Below are positions 23,161 to 34,935 of a DNA stretch of 64,000 bases, in pieces. The notes under the pieces were generated by a model, which did no database searches, was not told where the DNA came from, and saw only the letters and a list, made by a program, of their open reading frames with translations. Source of the DNA: Microplitis mediator (lineage: Eukaryota; Arthropoda; Insecta; Hymenoptera; Braconidae); assembly GCF_029852145.1 (NCBI RefSeq), contig NC_079977.1, positions 15,124,640 to 15,188,639 of the forward strand, read 5' to 3'. A program made the translations under genes and the position numbers. Each line of letters opens with the position of its first letter. The first letter of the stretch is position 1.

Positions 23161-24294
23161 CTAGTGCTGTTTTTATATTTACTTGGATTATTTGTAATTA
23201 AAATAGGTTCAACGAGTAAGACAATTTACAAATTTTAAAATAACTGATGAAAAATTTTGAACAAAAATAATACAAGAAGGTTTAAGATGTAGAAATTTCA
23301 TTCGCAAGTTACTTTCAAAAGTGAATTTTCTTCATAAAAATTTTTCTGCTTAAAAAAAGCATAAATCTACAAAAAAACTGTTACATGTCTTTCTAATAAT
23401 GTAAAATTTAAAAATGAAATATTTCATAGAAATTTATTGGATAGTAACATCAACCCAATTTATTGGGTAGTAACATCAACTAAGCATTACTAACATTTTT
23501 TGTCTTGTTATGGTAACTATTTAATATTATTTCGCAGAACTTACACTTCCGCAATAATAATAACAATACTTTTTTAGTTCACCCCGACAAATAAAGAATG
23601 TATCAGTGACTATTAAGTACTTTTAATAGTCAACGCATCTACTTTGACAATGTAGTCACCGTATTTGATTACGCACAAATAGTTTCTGCAACTACAAATA
23701 GTTAGATCGATTAAACTGTGATACATTACTTTAATACACATTAAAATAGTGCGATTAATAAAACCATTATGAAGTACTTTGCCGAAGGTACTAACGATTT
23801 TCAAATATTTTTAAGGACAAATGTGTAGTTAAGAACACTATAAGATAAAATTATTATATTGCAATATACAGGATTAAGCGATCATAATTTCGACTTATTT
23901 AGGGAGAAATTTCTGTCTTTTTGGACCGTTTCAAGTTTGCCTCGGTGAAATGGTAATTTTATTTGAATCGTAACGAATATCATTAGATTTTACTCTCCGT
24001 GTTGCATATGTTGTATCCGCAAATTAATTATTTACATTAGATTATTGTTACTTGTAAATGTTATGAAAAAAAATATCGTGTAGGAAATAAATTATATGTT
24101 TTATCAACATCAAACTATCTTAAGAATATTTCCAGCATATATTGTCAGTATTTTTTACATAATTTTATAATATGCCAATGTCAAAAAGGTGGCAAAAAGG
24201 ATTTACAAATATTTCTTTGAAAGTATTGCCAAAAAATAAATTTAAGATAATTGAAAAAAATTAATGTTACAAATATTCTATAAATTCTTTTTAT
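23161..24294. other. intron 1 AT-rich sequence
   Basis: No gene or well-bounded repeat. The region 23590-23810 is a little less AT-rich and contains ACTTTAATACACATTAAAATAG palindromic words. Confidence 0.45.
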
Positions 24295-24456
24295 AACTTT
24301 CCGCTAAGAAAATCGACGATTTTCGAAAAATTGGGAAGTTATTGTTTTTACCCCGATTTGCGAAAATCGAAATTTCATCAGATGTCGACATTTCGAGGTC
24401 CTAGGAAGCTATTCTGACTATTTTCAGAATGATGTCCGAGTGTCTGTTTGTATGTA

Positions 24457-24533
<77 letters not shown>

Positions 24534-25146
24534 GTGTGACCGGTCTATAACTTTTTAACTAATAAACCGATTAGGATGGTTGAGGCGGCAATCGAAAAAG
24601 CTTGTTGGCCATCAACTTTTCTAAAAATTTCAGATCATTTGATCAAGTAGACTCGATAATATTAGCGAATTACGATAAAAAAATTTTTTTTTTTTTGGTT
24701 ATTTTTTATTGATTTCTCAGAAATGACTCATACGATCAACTTCAAAATCTAATCAGCTCTAGAACTCAATAAACGCGTCGATTGCCGCCTTAGCCATCTC
24801 AATTGGATAATTCGTTCGAGAGTTATCGCGGGAGAAAGAAATGGTAAAAAGCGGTTTTTTTGCGAATATCTTTGAAACAACTGAACTAAAAAATTCAAAA
24901 ATCTTATCAGCTCTAGAACTCAATAGAATACATCAATTGCCGCCTCAACCATCAAAATCTGTTAATTCGTTCGTGAGATATCGTGGGAGAAAGAAACGCT
25001 AAAAAACGGTTTTTTCGAAAACAATGGTATACAAAAGTATTTTCGAGCTCGAAGAGCTCGGAAATGTATCTACAACAATGTTTTCTAGCTCCTTGAGCTC
25101 AAGTAGCTCGAAAACAGCGGGAAGTTTTGGGGTTGGCCCGCAGGGT
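24295..25146 (+). mobile_element. full-length AACTTCCCGC-family element (reference copy)
   Basis: Starts AACTTTCCGCTAAGAAAATC and ends with GAAAACAGCGGGAAGTTTTGG followed by GGTTGGCCCGC, which can form a stem (GCGGG...CCCGC). Internal order: CTAGGAAGCTATTCTGACT, TGTATGTATG, a TG array (24461-24525), AACTAATAAACCGATT, repeated 'atctaatcagctctagaac' sentences, then GAGCTCGAAGAGCTCGG. The body contains several tandem variants of an about 125 bp sub-repeat. Non-coding and non-autonomous. Other copies: 3035-5433, 14165-14431, 15242-15949 and a decayed one at 38842-39120. Confidence 0.75.
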
Positions 25147-25777
25147 CAATCGATAGACAGATTTTTTTTCATTATTTTGAATATTTTATTTAGAAATATT
25201 TCTGAGAAATCTTTTTTTCTATGAATATTGACATACTTTAAAAATATTTCTATTCGGAAACGTTTGTAAAATATTTTAAAACTAATAGGATATGAAAATT
25301 CATTATGGGAATAAAGCATTAGAAGCACAGTCGAACTGTAATTTTTCAACTCGTTCCATAGCGCAGCGACATTATCGTTGATCTCTCGCGCGTCTAATGT
25401 TAGGTGTTAGGTTCGAATCCGCCGTAGGTCAATGGCGAAAATCCGATTCTCAGAGAGAAGAGCGAGCATTTAGGTATGATATTAATATATTAATGCAGTA
25501 TAAACGTAATTACTTTTGTACTTCACTTGAACTGAGAGTGAAAACAGAAAAAAAAAAAAATTAATTTTTCGAATTTATCAATGTTGAAATAATGGAAGGC
25601 GCCGAACAAATATAGTAGCTGAAACTATGAATTCTTAATAGTGGTTACTATATTTATATTGTGATGATAATAATATCAAATTAGACTTGCTAACTAGAAA
25701 AGTATGGTTGTCATAACAATTTTCTTCTGGGCATGCTGAATAAGAAACTGTTAAATTTACTACTAAATAGTCACCTT
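25147..25777. repeat. tRNA-like segment and repeat shared with 50040-50240
   Basis: At 25352-25435 a tRNA-like segment reads CATAGCGCAGCGAC (A-box-like) and later GTTAGGTTCGAATCCGCC (good B box). The following 25550-25735 is the inverted counterpart of about 50040-50230 (TTGCTAACTAGAAAAGTATG against CATACTTCTATAGTTAGCAA). The start of 25147-25350 is AT-rich. Confidence 0.5.
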
Positions 25778-26554
25778 ACACTGTCAAAAATCCGGAGTGA
25801 ATCCGGATTGAAATTAAATCCGAATTCACTCCGGATTCATTCCGCCACTCGGAGTTCCGGAGTTTTAAAAAAAAATCACTCCGCATGCGGAGTGAATTGG
25901 GAGTTTTTTTTTAGCGGAGTGATCTCGGAGTGATGCGGATTTTATTTCGCTCCGAATTCACTCCGGTCCGGAGTTATAATATTTAAATGAATTTATATTG
26001 AAATTCGTTAAGCAGCGTGTGTGTGCGAGTGCGAGTGTCTGTGTGTGCACGTGTCTGTGGATGTGTGTGCATGCGTGAGTGCGCGTGCGGGCGTGCAAAT
26101 GTGCGCGTGTGTGTGTTCGGGTGTGTGCGTTTGTGCGAATGTGTTCGTGTGTGTTTTCGGGTGTGTACGTGTGTGTGCGTGTGTCCGATCGGGTGTGTGC
26201 GTGTGTGTGCGCATATGTGTGTGTGTGTGTGTGTTCGGGTGTGCGTGTGTGTGCGAATATGTGCGCGTGTGTTTGGGTGTGTGTGTGTGCGTATCAGTTG
26301 ATCAGTACTGTAATACGCGAATTTTTATTTCGATTTTACTTAGTGGAGTTATATTTTATCAATAATATTTTTAAAACTCCCCTCCGGAGTGAATTTCACT
26401 CCGGAGGAATTAAATTAATAAAAAATTATCCACTCCGAGAAAACTCCCTTGCGGAGTGAATTTCACTCCGAGGGAAGTGAATAATTAAAAATTCATTTAC
26501 TCCGCATTCACTCCGGATTTAATCCGCATTCACTCCGCGAATTTTTTACAGTGT
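25778..26554 (+). mobile_element. GAGTGAAT-family foldback, copy 1, with GT-rich core
   Basis: The ends are ACACTGTCAAAAATCCGGAG and GCGAATTTTTTACAGTGT. The arms repeat GGAGTGAAT / ATTCACTCC many times. The core, 26015-26300, is a GTGTGTGCG-type minisatellite with CGGGTGTGCGTG units, ending TATCAGTTGATCAGTACTG. Copies at 44853-45671 (same orientation) and 55897-56491 (opposite). Cysteine/valine-rich frames in the core are artefacts. Confidence 0.88.
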
Positions 26555-27715
26555 AACTTTACTTTTCTCTTACTGTTAACTAACATCATATCAATTAACG
26601 AAACTGCAGTTAATAGTGGAGGTCTCATTCAACTATGTTTTTTATAGTTCAGAAAACCATTTTTTCCTCTCAGTGTGGTGTAAGATAATTAACTACATAA
26701 TCGAATTGATTTTTTAAACGTAAGTTAATTAACAGACCCTGAAGGAGATTGCGATTAAAGATGATTGCAATATTATTTACAAGCTCGCAGAAATCCTAAA
26801 AGTTATATCAATAATCGATTTTTAAACTGTTTTATCTTCTACGGCAAGTAGTTTTTTCAAACTTATTATTTTGAGGGAAAAAAAAGTTAAGATTCCGTAA
26901 AAAATATAAATCATTTGAACGTATTATTTACGGATACTTTTTTATAAATCGACTGCTTAAAATTAATTTTGCAGAAATTAAAAGAGTTCATTACAATTCG
27001 AAATTGACAGAGTATTTGAATTACGTAAATAAAATTAAGGAAAGGAATTTTTTTTTGTCAATTATTCATGATGAATCTTGAATAAATATATTAACATCAA
27101 TAAATTAATACTTCCAGTAAAAACATAAAAAAAAAAATATCAAATTTTGAATAGTTTATATTTTGAGAACGATTGCATAAGTGGATTGTCACTAAAAAAA
27201 AAAAAAAAAAAAAAACCAAAGTATAATTTTTCATGTATTACAAAAGTTACGGTACGGATTGCTTTTAAAGTTATATTAATTTCAAATTTTTTCTATTTTC
27301 TTTAATATTACTGCGAAATTTATCCAAACTGCGTTTAAGTCTTTCAGCACGTAAGAATTATTCGCAACACTGATTCAGTGATGTCATAACTAACTTGAGT
27401 TGTCGGCAACAGTTAAAAATCGAGTTTAAAAAATGATAATAATTCAACATTTTCTTTTTCTTTTCTTTTACCATCGGAAATACGAAATTTCATTTGCCAT
27501 ATTTTTACTGAAACTTTAAAGAAAATTCTCCACGATGATTTATTCCTCCATAAAAAACAGCATATATGGAAAACAATTAAGTAAAAAGAAATAGAAATAA
27601 AAATTGTACGTTAAGTAAAAAACGGGAAATTTTATAATAATTTCAAGTACCATTTATTTGCTAAAAAATCAAAGTATATTATTGTTATGTGTCGATAATA
27701 TATATCTTTATATAG
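26555..27715. other. intron 1 AT-rich sequence
   Basis: Poly-A/T tracts (for example 27195-27214), no gene or bounded repeat recognised. Confidence 0.5.
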
Positions 27716-28015
27716 TGTAGGATTTAGAATATGAGTGTAGATATCTATAGATAGCCATGCTGGTGAACAATAAACTGCGGTTTATTGTAGCCTCGCTTAA
27801 CGGATTTGTACGACGTGCAAACGACGACACAGAGACTACCCTGATAACGGGAAGCCAAAGGTAAACCGAGTAGGTGGTGAATCTCTAATCCAATAGTGGT
27901 TCCCTTTAACTAACTCCACCCAAACATTTCTCTCAGTACCTACTGCTCTACTATACTCTGTAATGCGCTATACTCACATCCTCATCCTCTTTCCGCTACA
28001 AACTCTCAACTACTT
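27716..28015. promoter_or_regulatory. candidate intronic regulatory island
   Basis: Balanced base composition inside a strongly AT-rich intron, free of the repeat families named here, with a hairpin-like AATAAACTGCGGTTTATT at 27769-27786 and a pyrimidine-rich 3' part. Its position in the long intron of a developmental regulator makes an enhancer plausible. Function is inference. Confidence 0.3.
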
Positions 28016-28281
28016 TAATTGCAATCAAATCAATGTAATTGCACTAATTTTAACGACGATTTGTTTTATCTCATTGACTTCAAGTTCGTTAATTCATTTA
28101 ATATTAAGATGATTCGAATAAGTATCAAGATTCACAATAAACATACACACATTTTTGAAGCTTCCCATTAACGAATTTGAAAATCTTTGAATTTTTCTTT
28201 TCATTTCGATTTACCATAGTCGAAATTTTATCATTGTGTAGACATTTTGAGCGTCTAGAAAACATAGAGGTCTTAATCTCA

Positions 28282-28756
28282 CACTGTTAGAAGTATTTAT
28301 TTGAGCCAAATAAATGAATAGTTAATAAATGATTTATTAAATGAGATTTATTTAGGCCAAATAAGCCATTTCTGAATAGTTAATAAATGGCTTATTTGAA
28401 TAGAAAGAAATGAGACATGAAGTTAATTAAGTAAGGTTATGACAAATAATTTATAGGACTGTTTAATTTTATTTTTTTAAAGAAAATAATACACACAATT
28501 ATTGTTAATTGAAGATGAAAACTATTATACAAAAGATATAAAAAAAATGAAATATTATAATAAATTTTTACTAACAATCACACTCATTCCATTCAAGGTT
28601 ATAACCTTAACTTCATGTGTCATTTCTTTCTATTCAAATAAGCCATTTATTAACTATTAAGAAATGGCTTATTTGGCTCAAATAAATCTCATTTAATAAA
28701 TCATTCATTAACTATCAATAAATCTTGTTTGGCTCAAATAAATACCTCTAACAGTG
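28282..28756. mobile_element. 475 bp foldback with CACTGTTAGA ends
   Basis: The left arm, from CACTGTTAGAAGTATTTATT to about 28428, pairs with the right arm, about 28605-28756, ending ATACCTCTAACAGTG. Arms of about 150 bp carry CAAATAAAT / ATTTATTTGG and AATAAGCCATTT words. The middle is AT-rich. Confidence 0.85.
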
Positions 28757-28869
28757 CAGTGGTCAGGAATTATATTACTTCTTCATTTTTATATAATTTT
28801 GCAGTTGATTGCTGTAAAAAAGAGAGTTATCAAATTCAGGTATGCTGTCATCCGGAAACGCAACAAAGA

Positions 28870-29523
28870 AAGTACCACGGGCCCAGACTTGGCCCAACTT
28901 TGTAGAACCTTGGGCCAGGCTTGTAAGCCAGTCTTGGCCCAGCCTTGGTAGAAGCCTGGAATGATAATCTCGGGCCAAGCCTGGTTGCCAGACCTGGCCC
29001 ATGCTTGGTTACCAGATCTGGCCCATGCTTGGTTGCCAGACCTGGCCCAGGCTTCCAGGAAACGAACAAATTTAATTTTAAAAATTGATTATTATTAACT
29101 TCGTAGAATTCATGATCATTAACGTTTTAATTATCAAAGGGAGGTAAATGATGTGAAAAAAACTCGGTGGAAATTCTGCTGGACTCTGGGCGCGAACTAC
29201 CATCCTTCTGATTATTGGGTCCGAACGGTAGCTACTGGACGAACCTACTAACGTTGAACTGGTACATTTATATGATCTACTTATATAAACCATAGGTATA
29301 TCCAAACTTGGGTAATCCTACCTTGGCCCAAGTCCGGGTTGCCATTGGACGGCCAAGGCTAGGTTACCCAGTCTTGGCCCAAGTCTGGCTTGCCATTGGA
29401 TGGCCAAGGCTAAGTTACCCAGTCCTGGCCCAAGCTTAGGCCAATATGTGTACCAAAGCTAGGTTCCCCAGTGCTGGGCCAAGTAAGGGCCCGTTGTTCA
29501 ACTCTGGCAGCTCCTGTATGGGA
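28870..29523. mobile_element. GGCCCAAG-family foldback, copy A
   Basis: The left arm has ACGGGCCCAGACTTGGCCCA and several GCCAGACCTGGCCCATGCTT units. The right arm has complementary TTGGCCCAAGTCTGG and GGATGGCCAAGGCTA units and ends GGGCCCGTTGTTCAACTCTG...TATGGG. The centre carries the minus-strand tRNA-like module at 29161-29250. Copies B and C are at 43281-43920 and 53761-54457. Non-coding, although the arms generate open frames of 65-100 codons. Confidence 0.85.
29161..29250 (-). other. tRNA-like module inside GGCCCAAG element, copy A
   Basis: On the minus strand: CCAGTAGCTACCGTTCGGAC (A-box/D-arm-like), AATCAGAAGGATGG, AGTTCGCGCCCAG (B-box-like), then CCACCGAGTTTTTTTCAC. The same order is found in copies B and C and, more clearly, in the CCTGATAAGG family. 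I read it as a tRNA-derived internal-promoter relic rather than a functional tRNA. Confidence 0.5.
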
Positions 29524-29778
29524 AAGAATCGCACGTTTCAGCTTTAATTTAATATCTCGGAAAGCACGAATTTCAACTCGAGGAGCCTAAGGCAAAAACT
29601 CGTCATGAGCTTTTTTGAGCTCAAAAGCCCAAAAATGCTATTTTGAACATGAGTTAGATTTTACAGCTTCCAAAAAACGATAATTTCATAATTCGGATTT
29701 CAGATTCGACCACTTTCCGATTTTATCGATTTTAACAAAATTTTCTGAGAGCTCAAAAACTTCAAAAACTTATATGTG
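29524..29778. other. intron 1 unclassified sequence
   Basis: No feature seen apart from a few CTCAAAA/TTTTGAGC words. Confidence 0.5.
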
Positions 29779-30937
29779 CACAGAAAAAACAGTTAACTTG
29801 GTTAAAGAAAAATATTGTCCTCCGAATTTTCTTTCTTGATTCAATTCAAATAAAACAATTGATTCAAAAACTTTTTTTTGGTTCAAGACAGTAAATTCTC
29901 TTGCTCCAGAAAAAATTATTTTTGAAGCGAAATTGAAAATTTCTTGGTTTAAGAGAAGAAATTCTTGCCGCAAGAAAAAAAATTTCTCACTCCAAAAAAT
30001 CAACGTTTTGAACAAAAATAAGTTTACTTCGGCCAAGAAACTTTTTTTTGCCCCAAGAAAAAAATTCTCTTGCTCCGAAAAATAAATTCCTTAAGTGAAA
30101 ATGAAAGTTGCTTCGGCCAAGAAAAAAAAATTTCTTGCGCCAAAAGTTTGCTTCTTTAATAAAGACTTAAATTTTTCTCAGTCAAATATGTATTCTCTCA
30201 CCGAAAGGTCGACGTGTTGATTCTTTTTTTTTTTTATCTGAAACGTAATTTTTGTATTTTTACTTCGCATAAAATTATTCAGGTAAACATTAATATTAAA
30301 TATTAAAGTCATGATGTATTATAGGATATACCAGAGCACATCCGAAAAGATACTTGTCACTCTGTCAAATGACAGAGGAGTACTCGCATCAAAATTGCTT
30401 CCAAGTTTGGAATATAATACTTCTGAAATAAGTTTCTTAGCAGGGACACTACAAATTGTAGGCGCGATCTCGTGGCGAGCACCGAACTACTCCCGCTGCT
30501 GCTGCCTAGCACCGGTGACTTTCCCCATCTCCATATCGATCTTTTCTCCCAAGAAATTTTTTTCTCTTGGCTTAAGAAACTTTTGTTATTTTGGTCGGAA
30601 AATACAAAAATACTTGCTTGAAAAGAATAGTACTTGTTCCGAGGAATTTGATTTTCTTTAACCAAAAAAATGCAATATTGCTACAAAAAAATAATGTATC
30701 TTGCACCAAAAAAAAATATCTCTTACTTTAAGAATTATAAACTCTTGAAACAAGTGAAAATTTTTTGATTTAAGCGTAAAAATATATTGACGTGAGAAAA
30801 AAAAATTTGATTCAAGATTAAAATTTGAAGATAATTGTTTACTTGGTGCAAGTAAATTTTGATTTTCCGAATTGATCAAAAAAAATTTCTTGAATCAAGA
30901 ATATTTTCCTTGTTTCAAGTTAACTGTTTTTTCTGTG
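29779..30937. mobile_element. 1.16 kb foldback with CACAGAAAAAACAGTTAACTTG ends
   Basis: The left end CACAGAAAAAACAGTTAACT is mirrored by AGTTAACTGTTTTTTCTGTG at the right. Both flanks are rich in TTCTTG / CAAGAA words. The central 30300-30540 is different: GC-richer, with CGAGCACCGAACTACTCCCG and CTGCTGCTGCC, and not palindromic. It could be captured host DNA. Small relatives occur at 16220-16415 and 46373-46690. Confidence 0.75.
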
Positions 30938-30944
30938 TAGTATT

Positions 30945-31100
30945 ACCGTTTCTTAGTAGATTTTTCATGGAAATCTAGCTATTACAGTTGCCCCAATGGA
31001 CTAATTTTTAAGAAAGTTTGTCTTAATCTATCATAATTAGTTTAATAGTATCGAAAAATACCATTGGTTTCAATGTTTCTATATATATATATATAAATAT

Positions 31101-31136
<36 letters not shown>

Positions 31137-31140
31137 ATGT
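30945..31140. repeat. dispersed repeat ending in (TA)n, copy 1
   Basis: TAGATTTTTCATGGAAATCTAG ... AAAAATACCATTGGTTTC followed by a TA array (31078-31138). The same order occurs at 51258-51440. Diverged versions are at 59835-59970, and inverted at 41085-41222. Confidence 0.6.
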
Positions 31141-33593
31141 ACGTTATATATCGCTGTCGATGTATTTTAATCATTCTCATACCGAATGCATTATAAAGTG
31201 TGAGATAGCAACATAGTATATAATGGGATGAGGGTAAATAGTAGCGCGTTGTCTGGTTAACGCGTAATAACTAATGCAAACCCTGGTACATGTATATTCG
31301 TGTGTGCAAATAAGAGAAGGGAAAAAGCCCATGTCGCGGATTTATTGTAATTCTGCCCTCGCGATTGCTTCATCTCTGAATCTGTATTTGTATACATGAA
31401 TTCAAACAGAATAGATATATACGAACTTATGTCCATAACTCAAAATTGTGCAAATGGGAATGTGGTCTCGAGCTTGCCAAAAAGTACTTATATAGCAAAA
31501 GCACCAATAGAAATATCGGAAATGATGTAATACTATCCTCAATAATTTTTGCTGTTTCGCCATCGTCTGAATCCTTTTTAGTAGAATTATCTTGATTGGA
31601 TACAAGCTTTACATAATTAAGTTTTACTATTTAAAGCACGAAAATTTCCTTGACCAGAAGAATGTTATTTTAAAACATCTGTACAAATGAACATACAATG
31701 AGTGGTGGAATTATTGATGAGCCACAAACAAGTACATCAATTCTCGGGTATCTCAGAATCAATTATACTAAAAATATAGAATATATAAAAGTTTTTATAA
31801 AATATGCTTAAAGAATAGTCCCACATTTTCAAATGTAAATTATTACGATTTTTGATTAAAGTTAATTGTGATTGGTGATCAATTTTGATAGTTTGATAAA
31901 AAATTTCATCACGAGGTAAGAACGTTAACTGAGAGTTGATCTATTTTATACACAAGTTATATCTTCGAGTATGGCATGAAATAGATGTAATGTGAATATG
32001 ATGCCACTGTAGTATCCATACTCGAGTGAATAGGGATCTTATTTTTGACCATGAATACAACAAATAAAATTGGTTGTAACACACATTCCAAACGTTTATG
32101 GATTTATTCGCGATAGATCAAATCAACTAATACCCGGTGTTCAAAAGTCACAAAAAATTGGTAGTGGCTGATACACCAGTCTCCCCTACAGCCTATTAGT
32201 ACTCATTGACGTGCTTATCGAATGTTTCTTACAGGAATAAATGTGTAAATCGATTGTACGCGCATATCCATACGAGACACTTATGTGTTAAAAACCTCGT
32301 TTCCGGCTCGAGTATCGTTACAACTTGCGATTCACACATAATTGTACTAGATGTATTAACTTCTATTAAGGTTATCTATGTAATAAAAGCATATGTTACA
32401 CGAAAAAATTGGAACCCGACTGGTTATTGTTCTGCACCCGACTCAGTACGATGCTTGAAAAAAATGCTCGATTGTGGTGCAGCACCACACTGATTACTGT
32501 GCGGGACCTGACTGAGTCGTGTGCGCATATCACTGATTTTTTTCATCAATACGTGTACAACAAAACCTGGCGTTGATCGTATCAACCTCAATATCAATAA
32601 GCCCTCAACGCTTAAATAGATCACAAGGACACAAATACAATGATACTTACTTTTAAGTATCCATTCATAAATATATATACGGGTGTGTGTATGTGTGGGG
32701 GTACATCATACAGTGATAATTCTTTGAACTATGTGTAGTAATTAGACTTATGTTGTTGCGTGAATGTAATTCACATAAAATGATATGGTTATCTACTCTC
32801 TCCAAACCGACATGTTATCCTCGATCACTTTATCAAGCTATAGTACCTCTGAAATTATTATATTAAAATAAAGGACATCAAATTATTACGTATTTCAGAT
32901 TAAAATTTCTTACAAAAAGGCAAAATAGAAAAAAAAAATAGAAAACCACTGACATTGCAAGCCAGACCCAAATCTATCCACTCTGAGAGCTTAGAAAGCT
33001 CAAAAACATCATGTTGAAACGGTTTTAAGCTAAGCGTGATTCAAATAAAATAAAACAATCATGTGTTTCAATGTTTATGGCAACAATCGAAAATGTGAGA
33101 CAAAGATCCGATGTGATTGATGACTATTAATAACCGTTTATAAATGATAAGATTTTCATGCGCTTTTTCAAATCTCTCGATGATAGCATTTTCTTATTTA
33201 TTGGACTGAATAAGACCATTATTGCGGTAACTGAAGAGGTTGATATCAAACATATTCGGCTTCATCAATCATTAAAAATTAGATTTAAGATAATAAAAAA
33301 CTCTGAAGATCATCAAAATAGTTTCTAACACTTTAAAATACCAGCATCTAAAAATATGGTTTTCAAAATCAAACTGAAATAATCTGATTCCTTTTGTTGT
33401 TGTCATTTTTTAATTTTGATATTAGAGGAAGGTTAATTAGATTTAATCTCAAACTTGGAACAAAAAAATTTTGTTCTTTAATTTATAATTGACTGTTTAT
33501 TTTCTGTCAGAAATTCAATTTCGTTTTGATCATCCATAGCTAATTATAAAACCAAAACCACAAATGCTTATTTTACACGAAAAGTATTATAAT
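31141..33593. other. intron 1 sequence, mostly AT-rich, no bounded repeat
   Basis: 31140-31400 is somewhat less AT-rich (TAATGGGATGAGGGTAAATA, CCCTCGCGATTGCTTC), and 32200-32620 has the mirrored words GAACCCGACTGG and CTGCACCCGACTCAG, possibly a small decayed repeat. No coding region or RNA supported. Confidence 0.4.
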
Positions 33594-33870
33594 AGCATAT
33601 TACACACTTAGGGACGAAAGTAGGACATTCCAACTCACGTATAATCGCCTAGCTTGCGGGTTGGGACGTCCTACCTTCCTCCGTGTCGTATATACTATTT
33701 TTCACCAAATTTGTACCTGAAAGTTGATATTTTTTCCTCTGTTTGCGAAAAAAATGGCACATACGGTCATTTTTATCATTTGTTTTCTCATAAAAGGGAA
33801 GAATGATTTTCTCTCCTCTAAAAAAGGCAGGAATTTAAATTTTCGGTGCAGGTGCAGTGAAAAATTATTC
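33594..33870. repeat. AATAG.ATATTACACAC repeat, copy 1
   Basis: Begins AATAGCATATTACACACTTA, contains the inverted pair GTAGGACATTCCAACTC / GGTTGGGACGTCCTACCTTC, then a CACCAAATTTGTACCTGA sentence. The same order is found at 41448-41690, so this is a dispersed element of about 250 bp. Confidence 0.65.
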
Positions 33871-34411
33871 ACACGGTAAGAAATGCATGGCGTTCAACAC
33901 CATGCTGGTATGGTCTCAAGACAGATACTAAAATAGTATGTGAAATATTTCAAGACAGTATTGTAACGAGTCCCAGAAGTATGGCGTTATTTACTATACT
34001 GTATAGTACTGGAGCTATTGTATTGCTCACACGTATGCATAGCAGGCACGGCGAAACAGCATGGCCCTGAGACTCATACTCCAATGCCAAGGGCACAATG
34101 CTAGTTTTTCCCGCCATAATTTCTGGCATGTCAATCAATGTATACTATCGTATTACCACCAAAACTATATAGATGTCGTTAGACTTGGTTTATCGGTCAG
34201 AAGCATTGTGGATATGGCAGCGCAGTATGGGCCTCACGGCCATACTGACATTGCGGTGTCCGCGACAACTATCACCAATGTTACTATTCCCACAATGGTT
34301 GAATCATTTATGCATACAATTTTACAACCTATAAAAATCTTCGATACCATACAGTATGGTGTTCACGCCTATACTGGCATAGTGATCACCGCAGAATATT
34401 TCTTACCGTGC
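33871..34411. mobile_element. CATACTG foldback, second copy (ends CACGGTAAGAAAT)
   Basis: Ends ACACGGTAAGAAATGC and ATATTTCTTACCGTGC. The interior is full of GTATGG / CCATACTG inverted words, as in 670-1820. The 131-codon plus-strand frame inside it is made of these repeats and is not a gene. Confidence 0.75.
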
Positions 34412-34684
34412 ATGATCCATTTCTTTTCAAATAAAATAAATGAAGAAAATAGTTAATAAATAATTAAAAATATTTTTAATTTATAATAAATAATCAGTTA
34501 CAAATAAGAAATGAATTCATAATAATTAAGAAATAAATTAAAATAATTTAAATAAACTATTGTAATTTACAAAAATGATATAATATTATCATAATGTATC
34601 ATTCCGTTATTATATAATGTTATACAATGATAGAATATTCTTCTCAAACTAAACTTCTCTAGTGAGTCTTACAAAATATACAGT
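34412..34684. other. AT-rich sequence
   Basis: Repeats of AATAAATAATTAAAAATA type only. Confidence 0.5.
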
Positions 34685-34935
34685 GTATGTCATGTGAGCA
34701 ATCAGAAGGACACCTGACGAGCGTAGCTGCTGCATTTGCTTCTGCTTGTGCTATATACTACATTCTCATGAGTACTTGGGTGAGAAGCCACACTTGCCTA
34801 CGGCTTGACCGTTATTCACCATCATACTCATCTGAATACACCATAAGCTATCGGCTTATGCACCAACTTGACGCTCGTCAGATATCCCTCCATGCACACG
34901 CGCTATATAATCTGCTATTGAATCATTAGTACCAA
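34685..34935. promoter_or_regulatory. candidate intronic regulatory island with 11 bp inverted repeat
   Basis: GC-richer repeat-free block. CTGACGAGCGT (34714-34724) is perfectly mirrored by ACGCTCGTCAG (34871-34881). It might instead be the remains of a MITE. Function is inference. Confidence 0.25.

Noticed and set aside
34061..34456. 131-codon plus-strand open frame
   Set aside because: It lies almost entirely inside the CATACTG foldback element and is made from its repeat words.
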